Positions 29,848-39,772 of a stretch of 64,000 nt of DNA are shown piece after piece. Under the pieces are notes generated by a model that did no database searches, was not told where the DNA came from, and saw nothing but the letters and a program-made list of their open reading frames with translations. Made by a program: the position numbers and the translations under genes. How positions within the stretch are numbered: the first letter of the stretch is position 1; each line of letters begins with the position of its first letter. The stretch comes from Chitinophaga sancti (lineage in GTDB: Bacteria; Bacteroidota; Bacteroidia; Chitinophagales; Chitinophagaceae), in the NCBI RefSeq assembly GCF_034424315.1, contig NZ_CP139972.1:3348001-3412000 (forward strand), given 5' to 3'.

Positions 29848-30399
29848 ATGAATATAGAACAGATAAAACAGGAGTTATTACAACTTAAAGGATTGAAGGA
29901 GAAAGAGTATGCATTGGGACCGGCTTCAAAATATGCCTATTACAATCCTGCCCCCAAAGATAAAGATGGAAACGTTGCCATAGGGCGACCTTTTCCCTTA
30001 GTATGGTTATTACAGACTATTTTCAGCGTAGCCGGTGTACCTTTGATTTTAAATCAATACCTGGTACCCTGGCAATGCATGGCTATCAGTGGTGCTGTAC
30101 TCATCGTAAATATCATCCTGTATAAGTTTTCGCCAAAACCACAGCGTCTTGTTGTCAACAAAAACGGCTTTACGATCGATGATCAAAACTATCTCTGGGA
30201 TGACTATGTCGGCCTATACCTATTCTATTACGAATACAGAGCAGAACCAAAGGTTCGATATGCAGAAATTGTGTTGATAAAAGCTGATGATACCTATATA
30301 TTGGTAGATATCAGCAGGGCGCTCAATGGTTTTAATTATTCCAAAATCGCGACCCCTCTCAGAGATTTTCAACCTGCACACTACAAAACATTAAGATGA
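29848..30399 (+). CDS. Membrane protein with C-terminal DFQPAHYKTL motif, paralog 2
   Basis: 183 residues, clearly related to the gene 93 bases upstream: YYNPAPKDKDGN near the N-terminus, two hydrophobic helices, RLVVNKNGFTIDDQNYLWDDY, then TPLRDFQPAHYKTL at the end. Immediately downstream lie 15 codons of a third C-terminus. Tandem duplication with divergence is evident; function is unknown. Confidence 0.75.
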   Translation: MNIEQIKQELLQLKGLKEKEYALGPASKYAYYNPAPKDKDGNVAIGRPFPLVWLLQTIFSVAGVPLILNQYLVPWQCMAISGAVLIVNIILYKFSPKPQRLVVNKNGFTIDDQNYLWDDYVGLYLFYYEYRAEPKVRYAEIVLIKADDTYILVDISRALNGFNYSKIATPLRDFQPAHYKTLR

Positions 30400-30408
30400 T
30401 CAAACAAC

Positions 30409-30453
30409 ACCGCCGTAAGAGACTTCCAACCCGAAACCTATAAAAAATCCCTA
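30409..30453 (+). pseudogene. C-terminal remnant of a third paralog
   Basis: Bases 30409-30453 translate to TAVRDFQPETYKKSL, matching the last residues of the two preceding genes. Nothing else of that copy remains. It shows the family was once at least three copies here and lost one by deletion. Confidence 0.7.
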
Positions 30454-30463
30454 CCTTCACAGC

Positions 30464-30970
30464 TTGAAACTAACAACCACACTTACAGAAATCGCACTTG
30501 CTGCTGAAGAAAAGGAAGCTGAAAATCTCGCATTCCGCTCATTCCTGCAATCACAGGACTCAAATGATATAGATGGGCTTGTACAGGAACTGGATGCCCT
30601 CATCACCCCACAAATAGATTGCACCTCCTGCGGCAATTGCTGCCGCAACCTCATGATCAATGTAACGGAAGATGAAGTGAGCGCACTCGCCACTCACCTA
30701 AATACATCCAATACCGAACTGAAGGAAAAATATATCGAAACTGGATCCAGCAATGACAGGATGATCATCAACACCATCCCCTGCCATTTCCTGCATGAAA
30801 ACCGCTGCACCATCTACGAACACCGCTTTGCCGGCTGCCGCGAATTTCCCGCCTTACACCTGCCGAATTTCAATAAACGACTCTTCACCACCTTCACCCA
30901 CTACAGCAACTGCCTCATCATCTACAACGTAGTGGAAGAAATGAAAAATAAACTATCATTTCACCAGTAA
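30464..30970 (+). CDS. YkgJ-family cysteine cluster protein (TTG start)
   Basis: A 168-residue protein with a Cys-rich metal-binding pattern: CTSCGNCC, then PCHFLHENRCTIYEHRFAGC, typical of the YkgJ/Fe-S-or-zinc cluster family. No ATG or GTG lies between the upstream in-frame stop (30416) and the conserved part, so the TTG at 30464 is the likely start. The 5' end abuts the paralog remnant, so the deletion there may have replaced its original promoter. Function is not established for the family. Confidence 0.82.
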   Translation: MKLTTTLTEIALAAEEKEAENLAFRSFLQSQDSNDIDGLVQELDALITPQIDCTSCGNCCRNLMINVTEDEVSALATHLNTSNTELKEKYIETGSSNDRMIINTIPCHFLHENRCTIYEHRFAGCREFPALHLPNFNKRLFTTFTHYSNCLIIYNVVEEMKNKLSFHQ

Positions 30971-31033
30971 ACAGCAGCACCTTCAATCGTTACGCATTAA
31001 ATGTTGATGGCTACCCATCTCCCCTACTATATT

Positions 31034-32332
31034 TTAAAAAGCTTCATTTAACCCCAAAAAGAAGCCCCTCGCCCCAAACTTACCCCAGGCATAATCCAGG
31101 CATAAATTCGTCCGGGTCAGCTTATTAAACAACACCCTCAAACCGGCTCCACCACCCGGCTGCCACACCTGGAATAACTTCGTTCCCGATGCATCATTCG
31201 CCGTCTGCATATGAAAAAACGCCACCCCACTCAAAAACTTATTCCTCAGGATCGGAAACCGGTATTCTATCTCCGAATAATTAAACTGCGTGCCTTTAAA
31301 ATACCCAACCGTATACCCTCTCCCACTCCTGAACGAAGGATCCTTGCCCGTACCCGGCAATTCCAGGTAAGGAATATTCCCCGCTATCAGGTACGATCCC
31401 CAATTCCAGAAAGCGACCACATGCTCCGGGTTCCGGTGCGATAAACTCACATACTTCCTCACATCAGATGTAAACTGCAGGGCATTCCGCGTACTCGCCA
31501 GCCAGGTCTGGTTCAACCTGAACCCTGCATCTATATACATACCCTTATACGCCCTGTTCTGGTTATCGCGGGTCGTATACTGCACATTGAACAGCAAGCC
31601 ATTCGCCATATAGTTATCCCGGTGAAACCCATGCCTGTCACTATAAATATCATAAGGTGTATACCCCGACGTATCCGTTTCCGTTAGTTTTCGCCTGATA
31701 TCAAACGATACCCCAGCCCCTAAAAATAAATGCGGTACCACTTCTTTATACACTTTTTCCCTGAAATTATAAAACTGTGCATGCAAGCCCCGGGCCTTCC
31801 TGACAGGATTGGCCAGTTGCTTATCGGTAGCATTCCCTGCAGGATCAATCCCTATCCCTAATCCATAATCCGGCGTCACGGTTTTGGCCGCTACCAGGTT
31901 CCCCTGGAAATTCCATTTATTCCCCGGTGTGTAGATATTATGACTGATGTAGAAATAAATGATCCCTTTCGTCGTGATCGATGCCGAAGTAGCCCCTACC
32001 GATAATAAGGTATTCGGATCATTGCCCAGCTTCCGGCCAGCCACCGCCTTAATACCTATCTGAGAACCAATACTGGGATTGGATGCCACATTCGGCACCA
32101 CGATGATACCAGATGGCTTTTTGTTCGGATCCTTATGTACATGAAAGATATCCCTGACCAGATCGGTAAAATCGAACTGCGTCTCTAATCTCTCTACAGG
32201 CACATGAGAAGAATCGCCCTTCAGCGTATCAGCAGCCGCTGCCGGTGCCTGACTATAGGCTGGTGCACCGTATCCCGCCAAAAAGAACAGAAACAGGCCC
32301 TTCAATAAAATGGTTTTGTAACGAGCTAACAT
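31034..32332 (-). CDS. Outer-membrane surface-antigen (BamA/D15-type) beta-barrel protein
   Basis: The start at 32332 (MLARYKTILLKGLFLFFLAG) gives a signal peptide ending near APAYSQ and a 432-residue product. An upstream frame overlapping the next gene was dropped. The body has many amphipathic strands (FQGNLVAAKTVTPDYGLGIG, PHLFLGAGVSFDIRRKL, TVGYFKGTQFNYSEIEYRFP) and a final strand block GGGAGLRVLFNKLTRTNLCL, typical of the D15/Omp85-like C-terminal domain. No POTRA repeats are seen, so it is a barrel-only member. The role is probably outer-membrane transport or structure. Confidence 0.8.
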   Translation of the reverse strand: MLARYKTILLKGLFLFFLAGYGAPAYSQAPAAAADTLKGDSSHVPVERLETQFDFTDLVRDIFHVHKDPNKKPSGIIVVPNVASNPSIGSQIGIKAVAGRKLGNDPNTLLSVGATSASITTKGIIYFYISHNIYTPGNKWNFQGNLVAAKTVTPDYGLGIGIDPAGNATDKQLANPVRKARGLHAQFYNFREKVYKEVVPHLFLGAGVSFDIRRKLTETDTSGYTPYDIYSDRHGFHRDNYMANGLLFNVQYTTRDNQNRAYKGMYIDAGFRLNQTWLASTRNALQFTSDVRKYVSLSHRNPEHVVAFWNWGSYLIAGNIPYLELPGTGKDPSFRSGRGYTVGYFKGTQFNYSEIEYRFPILRNKFLSGVAFFHMQTANDASGTKLFQVWQPGGGAGLRVLFNKLTRTNLCLDYAWGKFGARGFFLGLNEAF

Positions 32333-32362
32333 TAAATTAGCGGAAACAAATTTCAAACCAAC

Positions 32363-32713
32363 ATGACAAACCCCACTACTGTAGATGCATACATTGCTAC
32401 GTTCCCGGCAGAGGTACAAACCCTGCTACAACAGGTAAGAAACACCATACAGCAGGCAGCCCCTGATGCTACAGAGGCCATAAAATATGCTATGCCGACC
32501 TTTGTACTAAATGGAAACCTGGTGCATTTTGCGGCGTTTAAGCAGCATATTGGGTTCTATCCGGCCCCTACAGGCATCAAGGCATTTGAAAAGGAATTAT
32601 CGCCTTATAAACAGGGAAAGGGGTCCATCCAGTTTCCCCTGGATCAACCCCTTCCTCTTGACTTGATTACGAAAATCGTTCGCTATCGTGTTAAACAAAA
32701 CACCCAGCAATAA
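32363..32713 (+). CDS. DUF1801 (YdhG/iron-chaperone-like) protein
   Basis: 116 residues. The pattern EVQTLLQQVRNTIQQAAPDA, EAIKYAMPTFVLNGNLVHFA and GFYPAPTGIKAFEKELSPY followed by KGSIQFPLDQPLP is characteristic of DUF1801, related to frataxin-like folds. A cytosolic protein of uncertain role. It is divergent from the barrel protein gene and convergent with the GH20 gene (1 base between stops). Confidence 0.88.
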   Translation: MTNPTTVDAYIATFPAEVQTLLQQVRNTIQQAAPDATEAIKYAMPTFVLNGNLVHFAAFKQHIGFYPAPTGIKAFEKELSPYKQGKGSIQFPLDQPLPLDLITKIVRYRVKQNTQQ

Positions 32714-32714
32714 C

Positions 32715-34535
32715 TTAACTCTTTTTCAATTCAGCTACAGGTATAGAAATGATCCGGCCTACCTGCCTGCCGTTCTTATAACTTACCACCCTTAGCATCA
32801 CTGCATCTTCCGGCAGTGCAAAGGGTTGTTTGTATACTAATGACTTTACATCCGGGAATGAATTATCCACACTATAATGCATTTCCAATCCCTCTATTTC
32901 CGGAACAAAGGTGCACAAACCTGCTTGCACGGTTACATCCGGCTCATACATACTGGGTGCGTAACTAACAGTATCCCTGTCCATTAAACGCATTTGCTGC
33001 TCTACCTTTTCCACAAAGTTAGGCCAGTCCTTTTTTGACGCCGGGCTCCACAGGCACTCTGCTACTGCCAGACCACGGGGCCAGGTCATATATTCCACCT
33101 TGCTGAAATTATAGACCTGCTCCGTCCACAGGTTCGCCTGCCCGCCTAATACATATTGTGCATCCACACCTGCTGGTACCGGGTTAAAGGCATACACTTT
33201 CTTCATTCGCAGCGACTCATACACCTTTGATTCCAGGTACTTATTACCCTGCACATAATCAATGTATACATAGTTATTCGGGGTCATTACCACCTGGTGT
33301 TTTAAATTCGCTGCCTCTATTCCACCTTTCTCTCCCCTCCAGCTCATAATAGTGGCATTCGGTGCCACGCCTCCTTCCAGCAGCTCATCCCAGCCAATCA
33401 GTTTTTTACCCTTTGCAATGACAATCGCTTCTACTTTCTTTTCAAAATAAGCCTGTACCTCCTCGTAGTTCTTCAGCTTTTCTTTCTGCATCAGGGCGGT
33501 GACATTCGGATCTTTCTGCCAATAGTTTTTGGCACATTCATCACCACCTACATGAATATATCCAAATGGGAACAAACCTGCCACTTCTCCAAATACCTTA
33601 TCAATGAAAGTGTACACTTCCTGTTTAGCCGGATTAAGGGTATTATCATACTTTGCTACGATACCATGATCCGTCCAGTCCATAAAACCTTTTTCACCGG
33701 AATACACTTTGTAACCCGTCGCCTCTTTTGTACCTGACAATTCCGGATAAGCCACTACCGCGGCCATGGAGTGACCCGGAATATCTATCTCAGGCAGTAC
33801 ATCCACAAAATGCGCCTTTGCATATTGTACAATGTCCTTTATATCCTGCTGGGTATAAAATCCACCATAATTATACTTAGCACCACTTTCTGCCGGAGAA
33901 AAATCACCGTAGTAACCATACTTCTCCACGCCCCAGGCACCAACCTCTGTCAATTTAGGATAACTCTTTATTTCAATCCGCCATCCACCATCATCTGTCA
34001 GATGCAGGTGCAATACATTAAATTTATAGGCCGCTATCTGATCTATATACCGCATTACTTCCGCTTTGGTAAAGAAGTGCCGCGCTACATCCAGCATCAT
34101 ACCCCTCCAGCCTACCACAGGGTAATCCCTGATAGTGAGAAAAGGTACTGATGGCGCTACCAACAATTGCCGTACAGTCTGTAGTCCATAGAACAACCCA
34201 TTCTCCTTATTCGCAGAGATATGAATGCCCTCTTTATCGATTACCAGCAGGTAACCCTCTGTACCAATGGTGTTATCCTGTTTTTTAAACAGGGTAAGTG
34301 AAATCCGGGTACCCCCATTAGCGCTTACCGCCTTCCTGAAATCGGCTTCCAGCTGCGTTTTAGCAACTGATAAGGCAGCGGTATTTTTAATATCCGTCGC
34401 CCAGATAACATTATTCCCCAATGGCAGGGTGCCACTTTGAACCACCATAGATACGGGCTCCGGAATAATCTTTGGCTGTGCATAGCTGCTCATGTGTAAA
34501 AACATGGCCAGCAAAATGATAATCATTGATCGCAT
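32715..34535 (-). CDS. Beta-N-acetylhexosaminidase, GH20
   Basis: A 606-residue exported glycosidase releasing terminal GlcNAc/GalNAc, fitting a chitin or glycan-degrading lifestyle. Signal peptide MRSMIIILLAMFLHMSSYAQ. The GH20b domain comes first (~20-130), then the TIM barrel from WRGMMLDVARHFFTKAEVMR. The catalytic pair is D332-E333 in YIHVGGDECAKNYW, and the substrate-site Trp motifs include LIGWDELLEGG and IMSWRGEKGG. The C-terminus carries a chitobiase-like beta domain. Confidence 0.94.
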   Translation of the reverse strand: MRSMIIILLAMFLHMSSYAQPKIIPEPVSMVVQSGTLPLGNNVIWATDIKNTAALSVAKTQLEADFRKAVSANGGTRISLTLFKKQDNTIGTEGYLLVIDKEGIHISANKENGLFYGLQTVRQLLVAPSVPFLTIRDYPVVGWRGMMLDVARHFFTKAEVMRYIDQIAAYKFNVLHLHLTDDGGWRIEIKSYPKLTEVGAWGVEKYGYYGDFSPAESGAKYNYGGFYTQQDIKDIVQYAKAHFVDVLPEIDIPGHSMAAVVAYPELSGTKEATGYKVYSGEKGFMDWTDHGIVAKYDNTLNPAKQEVYTFIDKVFGEVAGLFPFGYIHVGGDECAKNYWQKDPNVTALMQKEKLKNYEEVQAYFEKKVEAIVIAKGKKLIGWDELLEGGVAPNATIMSWRGEKGGIEAANLKHQVVMTPNNYVYIDYVQGNKYLESKVYESLRMKKVYAFNPVPAGVDAQYVLGGQANLWTEQVYNFSKVEYMTWPRGLAVAECLWSPASKKDWPNFVEKVEQQMRLMDRDTVSYAPSMYEPDVTVQAGLCTFVPEIEGLEMHYSVDNSFPDVKSLVYKQPFALPEDAVMLRVVSYKNGRQVGRIISIPVAELKKS

Positions 34536-34618
34536 ACGTGAACGTCTTTATCCTGAAAAAATAATAAACTATTTCCTATTATCTTATATTTGTTTGAGAC
34601 GACACACGCACAATTCCA

Positions 34619-35794
34619 ATGGACACAAGATCACTACCAGATGATTCGGCTTCTTTCGAGCGCCTGCGCCTGCTTGCAGAGCAAAAAAACGCAGCTCTCC
34701 TACGCAGTGAAGAACGCTACCATAAAATGGTGGAAGAAGTAGAAGATTATGCCATCCTGCTCCTTGATCCATATGGTCGTATCATGAACTGGAATAAAGG
34801 TGCTGAAAAGATCAAAGGCTACAAAGAAGCCGAAATCATAGGTCGTAACTTCCGCATTTTTTACCGCCCGGAAGATCAAAAACGGCAAATCCCCGAAAAA
34901 CTCATTCAACAGGCCCGCACTGCCGGCAAAGCCATTCACGAAGGCTGGCGCGTGCGCAAAGATGGCACCACCTTTTGGGGAAGCGTCGTTCTCACCGCCC
35001 TTCATGATGATTACAACAACATCATCGGCTTTTCCAAAGTAACCCGCGATCTCACCGAAAGAAAAGTCTCGGAAGACAAAATAAAACAATACACCAAAGA
35101 ACTGGAAGCCCAGAACAGAGACCTCCAGCAATTTGCCTACGCCGCCGCCCACGATATGAAAGAACCACTCCGCAAAGTGCAGTTCTACACTTCTGCCTTA
35201 TTGGAAGGTATCGGCGCCAGGCTGCCGGCCAAAGAAAAGACTTACCTGGAAAGAACCGTGGATGCCGCACATCGTATGCAGGGGCTCATCGAAGACCTGC
35301 TCACCTATACAAGAATTTCAGGCGAAGTACCTGCCTTTGAAAATGTCGCACTCACCCCATTGGTAGCAGAAGTGATCTCCCATCACCAGGAAACAATTGC
35401 ATCCGTCCATGCTATTATCGATATGGCTCCACTCCCGGTAGTGCCCGGTATCAGCTTTCAGCTACGCCAACTGTTCGATAACCTGATCGGCAATGCCCTG
35501 AAATATTACCATACCCAAAAAACGCCCCATATTATTATCCGATCCACTTCGGATGATAATAAGCATATAATCACCGTCCAGGATAATGGGATCGGGTTTG
35601 AACCGCAAAACTGTGAGAAGATATTTGAGCTGTTTGAACGCCTTCACGGGCGGGAAAGCTATCCGGGTACCGGCATAGGGTTGGCACTCTGCCAGCGTAT
35701 TGTACAAAACCATCAGGGTACGATCAGTGCCAGCGGGCAGGTAGGAGAAGGTGCTACTTTTACTATCACCCTGCCCGAAACCACAATGGAATAG
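34619..35794 (+). CDS. PAS-domain sensor histidine kinase
   Basis: A 391-residue soluble kinase without membrane helices. One PAS domain (~38-145; VEDYAILLLDPYGRIMNWNK, GFSKVTRDLTERK) is followed by a short coiled coil. HisKA has phospho-acceptor H178 in AAAHDMKEPLRK. The HATPase domain has the N-box DNLIGNALKYYH and the G-boxes VQDNGIGFEP and PGTGIGLALCQRIV. The convergent response-regulator gene at 35861 is a plausible partner. Confidence 0.93.
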   Translation: MDTRSLPDDSASFERLRLLAEQKNAALLRSEERYHKMVEEVEDYAILLLDPYGRIMNWNKGAEKIKGYKEAEIIGRNFRIFYRPEDQKRQIPEKLIQQARTAGKAIHEGWRVRKDGTTFWGSVVLTALHDDYNNIIGFSKVTRDLTERKVSEDKIKQYTKELEAQNRDLQQFAYAAAHDMKEPLRKVQFYTSALLEGIGARLPAKEKTYLERTVDAAHRMQGLIEDLLTYTRISGEVPAFENVALTPLVAEVISHHQETIASVHAIIDMAPLPVVPGISFQLRQLFDNLIGNALKYYHTQKTPHIIIRSTSDDNKHIITVQDNGIGFEPQNCEKIFELFERLHGRESYPGTGIGLALCQRIVQNHQGTISASGQVGEGATFTITLPETTME

Positions 35795-35860
35795 TTACCT
35801 GCTATCGATCAATAAGTAAATCACCCTCCCAGAATCAATGGACATACAGCAGGATTTACG

Positions 35861-36259
35861 CTACCGCTCCCCGCAGATCCTGAATAATTCCTGCACCATT
35901 GCCTTTAATTCAGCCCTGTTATTGGGCTTAATAAAATATTTCACAGTCCCCAATTGCCGGCAGGTCTGCATATGCTCCGGCTGATTAGAAGTACTCCATA
36001 CCACCTTCGGTATGTTTATATGCTGCATCCTTTCCAATACCTCCGTTGCATTCATCACCGGCATTTTATAATCCAATATGATCAATGACGGCCACTCAGC
36101 AGGAGTCCGCTCAGCCAGGTAATCCAATACCTTCTGCCCATTAAAAACTGTATGTATCTGTGTATCAGGATGATCCTGTAATATAGCTTCCATCAGTATT
36201 TCCTGATCATCCCGGTCATCGTCCGCCAACAGAAATTTAAATTGCATACGCTGGTCCAT
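35861..36259 (-). CDS. Single-domain response regulator
   Basis: A 132-residue receiver domain with no output domain: acidic pocket LLADDDRDD, phospho-acceptor D63 in LIILDYKMP, and the conserved Lys in VKYFIKPNN. Met5 is an alternative start. It is probably a phosphate-relay or protein-interaction regulator working with the neighbouring PAS kinase. Confidence 0.9.
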   Translation of the reverse strand: MDQRMQFKFLLADDDRDDQEILMEAILQDHPDTQIHTVFNGQKVLDYLAERTPAEWPSLIILDYKMPVMNATEVLERMQHINIPKVVWSTSNQPEHMQTCRQLGTVKYFIKPNNRAELKAMVQELFRICGER

Positions 36260-36288
36260 AGTGCGACAACTAAAATACTAATTATCAC

Positions 36289-38775
36289 TTAGAAATCAAA
36301 CTTCAACATCGCTCTTACTCCCCATGATGGCACCTCCGGATGATCCAGGTAAGTGAACCGCCTTACCACATCGACCCGCACTATTTTAAAGATGTTCCCA
36401 ATGCCCACACTTCCCTCTATATATGGCCCTGTGTTTAACGAATACGTACCTGAAGGGAACAGCATCAATTGCCCCTCATTCTCACTTCGCAGCCCACCCC
36501 ACAGGAATTTCGCATTCACGATCTCCCGCCATTTCAACCTGCGTAACAATGGTACCTTGTTAAAGAAAAACCCATTGAAGTGATGATCAATGTTTATCCC
36601 CGCATAATGATCACTTGTGAATTCCAAAAAGTTCATCAGGTTGTAAGACTGCAACTGAAATGAATAGGTTTGGTTTGCCCGGTGAATATCCAGCAAAGGA
36701 AAAGGCACCTGCCCGAATAAATAAGCGCCCTCTGCACTCACATCTGTATACCCCAGTTGTGACAAATAAAAGCGTTTCGTAACATTCAATGCCACATGCT
36801 GGTAATTGTATTCCCCCTTCAGCAATCCTTTTATGCCCTGGTTATATCTTAAAGTAAATACCGGATACTTATCTGTGATCGGTGTGCGATACAACTTACT
36901 CTGATAAAACTGTTCATGTGGCGCATAGCGCAGCGTCATATTCACTTCACTTGTCTTTACTCCCGGTACATCCATCACCGCTTCATTCACCAGCTTCTGA
37001 AACGACAAGCCTCCTGCCGGATGTTGATCCCAGTATTTAAATCCAAAAGAATAAGAGAAATGATTTTGCAATTCATGCAGGTACTCTAACTTAAAAAAAT
37101 CATTGTACAACATCTGGTTACTGGTTCCCCGCTTAAAGGATAATAACACATTGTTCTCCTGTACAAATTGCAGTTCCTGCCCCGGAATCTTTGTATCATG
37201 CTGAAAACTGGCCCGGATGTAATGCTGAGGGAAAGTATAAATAGATTTATTATTCAAAGAATATGTAGCACTTACAAAATACTTGAACCGCTCATCTTTC
37301 ACACCATAGGCCACATAAGTTTCGAAGTAAATTCGCTTGCTCAGTTGCTCCGTAGTTCTGCCCCCAAACCGTGGCCTGAAACCTTCCACTGCATTAAAAC
37401 TGTAGAATGTATTCACCGGACCTATTTCAAAAGGACCAAAGTTTTTAAACCCTATTAATAAAAATGTTGCCCAGTTCACGGCCCGCTTAAAAGAAGGCAT
37501 CCGCTGCAGGCTATCCAAATTCTTATACACACCCGATGCTGGTCCGGACAAGGCATAGGGCCGGTTCAATGCCCAGTAGGCTGTATCTTTTTTCTCCGCA
37601 TCTGCCACCATTTCTACTGCAGGTCCGCTATAATCAGCAGCCGGTCTTTTTTTATCCAGGAAGAAACTGTCTATCTTCACAATGCGCTCTCCATACATCC
37701 CCTTTCCCTTCTCTTTACTAAGACCAAAATCCATCTTCAGGGTGCTTTCTTTCAGCTGGTTCCGTTCATCAAATGTGATGTTCGCTTCCATGCGCCGCAC
37801 AAAGTTGAGGTTAATACGTTTATCCACCGTTAATTCAGCCCGCGATATGGCATAGGTGCTGTCCAGCCTGATATATAAACGGCCTTCAAAAAGCAGGTCC
37901 GTCTTGCTCCTTGGGCTGAAATCCAGTACTACCTGGTTATCGACCGTATCAGTGATGAAGTACTTATAGAATCCTGGTGCACCACTGGCCACAGGACTTA
38001 ATAACTGGTTCGTCATCACCATGATATTGTTCTGGTAAATATCTATATCCTGGTAAAAGAAATTGAGCGTAGAAGACCAGCCTTTATTATCCACCAGGTT
38101 TTCATCGTACTTCACCTGCTTGCTGGCAAGGATGACCTGCTTTTTGGTATAAGGATTGCGACGATAATAATTGTCAGACATTTTCTCTTCCATATACACA
38201 GGCAGCATCAGCCTGCCACCAATGGCATCAGAGTCCTGCTCTGTAAAAAGGAACTGGTAATGCTGAAAGAGACGCCGGTTACGAAAGGTATCTGACAAAT
38301 GACTGAGCGAAAGTAACATCCTTTCATATTTATGATACGCTGCATAGTCATAATTTTCCGGGCGGTTCTTTGATTTATGTGCGATCACTTCCCTGATCAG
38401 GTCTACAGCAGGATTGTTCTTATTTGAATAGTGCTGTTTTTTTCCTGATTTAACAACCACCTCGTTGAGGCCATAGGTATTTTGCAAAAGTTTAACATTT
38501 ATCACCTGCTGCTTACCAGGTACGACGGCGAGTTTTACCGTTTTATACCCCATCGCATACACGGAGATCTGTGTAAATGGTTCACTGTCCGTTAAAGTAA
38601 AATGACCTTTTTCGTCAGAATGTGTACCGGTCGCTTTTCCGCTGATCACAATGCTCACCATTTCAAGGGGGGCTTTGGTTCCGGCATCTGTCACAGTTCC
38701 TGACACCACCGTCTGGCCAACAATAGAAAGAGGAAAGGCGTTCAATAAAAAATACGATAAGATCGTACACTTCAT
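36289..38775 (-). CDS. DUF5686 outer-membrane protein with carboxypeptidase-like N-domain
   Basis: 828 residues. Signal peptide MKCTILSYFLLNAFPLSIVG. A CarboxypepD_reg-like domain (~20-105; VVSGTVTDAGTKAPLEMVSI, GHFTLTDSE) is followed by the DUF5686 family body and a C-terminal beta-barrel (RVDVVRRFTYLDHPEVPSWG, then RAMLKFDF at the terminus). Bacteroidota often carry several of these next to signalling genes. The role is unknown, probably envelope-related. Confidence 0.88.
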   Translation of the reverse strand: MKCTILSYFLLNAFPLSIVGQTVVSGTVTDAGTKAPLEMVSIVISGKATGTHSDEKGHFTLTDSEPFTQISVYAMGYKTVKLAVVPGKQQVINVKLLQNTYGLNEVVVKSGKKQHYSNKNNPAVDLIREVIAHKSKNRPENYDYAAYHKYERMLLSLSHLSDTFRNRRLFQHYQFLFTEQDSDAIGGRLMLPVYMEEKMSDNYYRRNPYTKKQVILASKQVKYDENLVDNKGWSSTLNFFYQDIDIYQNNIMVMTNQLLSPVASGAPGFYKYFITDTVDNQVVLDFSPRSKTDLLFEGRLYIRLDSTYAISRAELTVDKRINLNFVRRMEANITFDERNQLKESTLKMDFGLSKEKGKGMYGERIVKIDSFFLDKKRPAADYSGPAVEMVADAEKKDTAYWALNRPYALSGPASGVYKNLDSLQRMPSFKRAVNWATFLLIGFKNFGPFEIGPVNTFYSFNAVEGFRPRFGGRTTEQLSKRIYFETYVAYGVKDERFKYFVSATYSLNNKSIYTFPQHYIRASFQHDTKIPGQELQFVQENNVLLSFKRGTSNQMLYNDFFKLEYLHELQNHFSYSFGFKYWDQHPAGGLSFQKLVNEAVMDVPGVKTSEVNMTLRYAPHEQFYQSKLYRTPITDKYPVFTLRYNQGIKGLLKGEYNYQHVALNVTKRFYLSQLGYTDVSAEGAYLFGQVPFPLLDIHRANQTYSFQLQSYNLMNFLEFTSDHYAGINIDHHFNGFFFNKVPLLRRLKWREIVNAKFLWGGLRSENEGQLMLFPSGTYSLNTGPYIEGSVGIGNIFKIVRVDVVRRFTYLDHPEVPSWGVRAMLKFDF

Positions 38776-39154
38776 AAGCTCTGAGTTCGTTCACGTACAG
38801 GAAGCCTGCGCTTCAATACTACAAACGAATCCGGTAACCCTGTTCCGGTTATAGGCATATTCCGGAATTGTAGCGACCAGCACTTAGAATCATGCGATAT
38901 GCGCGAAAATCAAGCACAGCAGTGCAAAAACAATATATCGACAAACTTCCGGCACTCGTCGCTAATATTAAATGATTATGAACAAAAAGAGGACATTTGA
39001 ATAAATAATTACCTTACAGTCTGAATAGATTGGATTAAGAAACCTACAACTCAAAAACAAGTAAAAGGATAACTGTCGACACTAAACAAGATCTTCATTG
39101 TTTAGATGGAATCCCGGCATTGCCAATTGAAAATCAGTGTAAACGACTTTATTT
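38776..39154. other. Intergenic region between divergent genes
   Basis: 379 bases between the DUF5686 gene and the PAP2 gene. I see no coding frame, RNA gene or convincing promoter pair; it should contain both genes' promoters. Confidence 0.4.
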
Positions 39155-39751
39155 ATGGACATCTTACATTCGTTCAGGGAACTGGACAAGGTCCTCTTTA
39201 TGCTTATTAATCACGATTCGGATAGTAAACTCCTGGATCCTGTTATGATGGCAATCAGAGAACCCCTCAACTGGATCCCCCTTTATGCATTTATGCTCTG
39301 GTTTAGTTTTGCCAAACTAAAAGAAAATGCACTGGCTTTTATCATCACGACACTTGTCGCTTTTGCCTTCACAGATCTGATGTGTGCACAACTTGTAAAA
39401 CCATTCATTGGCAGGTTACGCCCCTGTTATGATCCTGAACTGAACGGGATGGTGAGAAGCCTGGTAGGCTGTGGTGGCGCATATTCTTTTCCTTCCAATC
39501 ATGCGGCCAATCACTTTGTGCTGGCCACTTACTGGTTCTATGCGATCAGGCATTACTTAGATAAAAAATGGAACTGGTTGTGGATCTGGGCAGCAGCCGT
39601 TTGTTATGCACAGGTATATGTCGGTAAACATTTCCCTTCTGACGTGTTAGGTGGGGCAATCATCGGTTCACTGGTGGGCGTTGGTATTTTTCAACTTTCG
39701 TTACAACTCCAATTCACTTATAATATTAAAAAAGGAATGTACCATAAATAA
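39155..39751 (+). CDS. PAP2-family phosphatase, membrane protein
   Basis: 198 residues with several hydrophobic helices. PAP2 motifs: KPFIGRLRPC, SFPSNHAANH and YVGKHFPSDVLGG. The second motif has Asn in place of the usual Gly (PSNH rather than PSGH), and the third has GKHFPSD where many have SRxYxxxHxxxD with Arg. This resembles undecaprenyl-diphosphate or lipid phosphatases acting at the periplasmic face. Substrate unknown. Confidence 0.88.
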   Translation: MDILHSFRELDKVLFMLINHDSDSKLLDPVMMAIREPLNWIPLYAFMLWFSFAKLKENALAFIITTLVAFAFTDLMCAQLVKPFIGRLRPCYDPELNGMVRSLVGCGGAYSFPSNHAANHFVLATYWFYAIRHYLDKKWNWLWIWAAAVCYAQVYVGKHFPSDVLGGAIIGSLVGVGIFQLSLQLQFTYNIKKGMYHK

Positions 39752-39772
39752 ATGGTGCTACTGGAAATTGCA

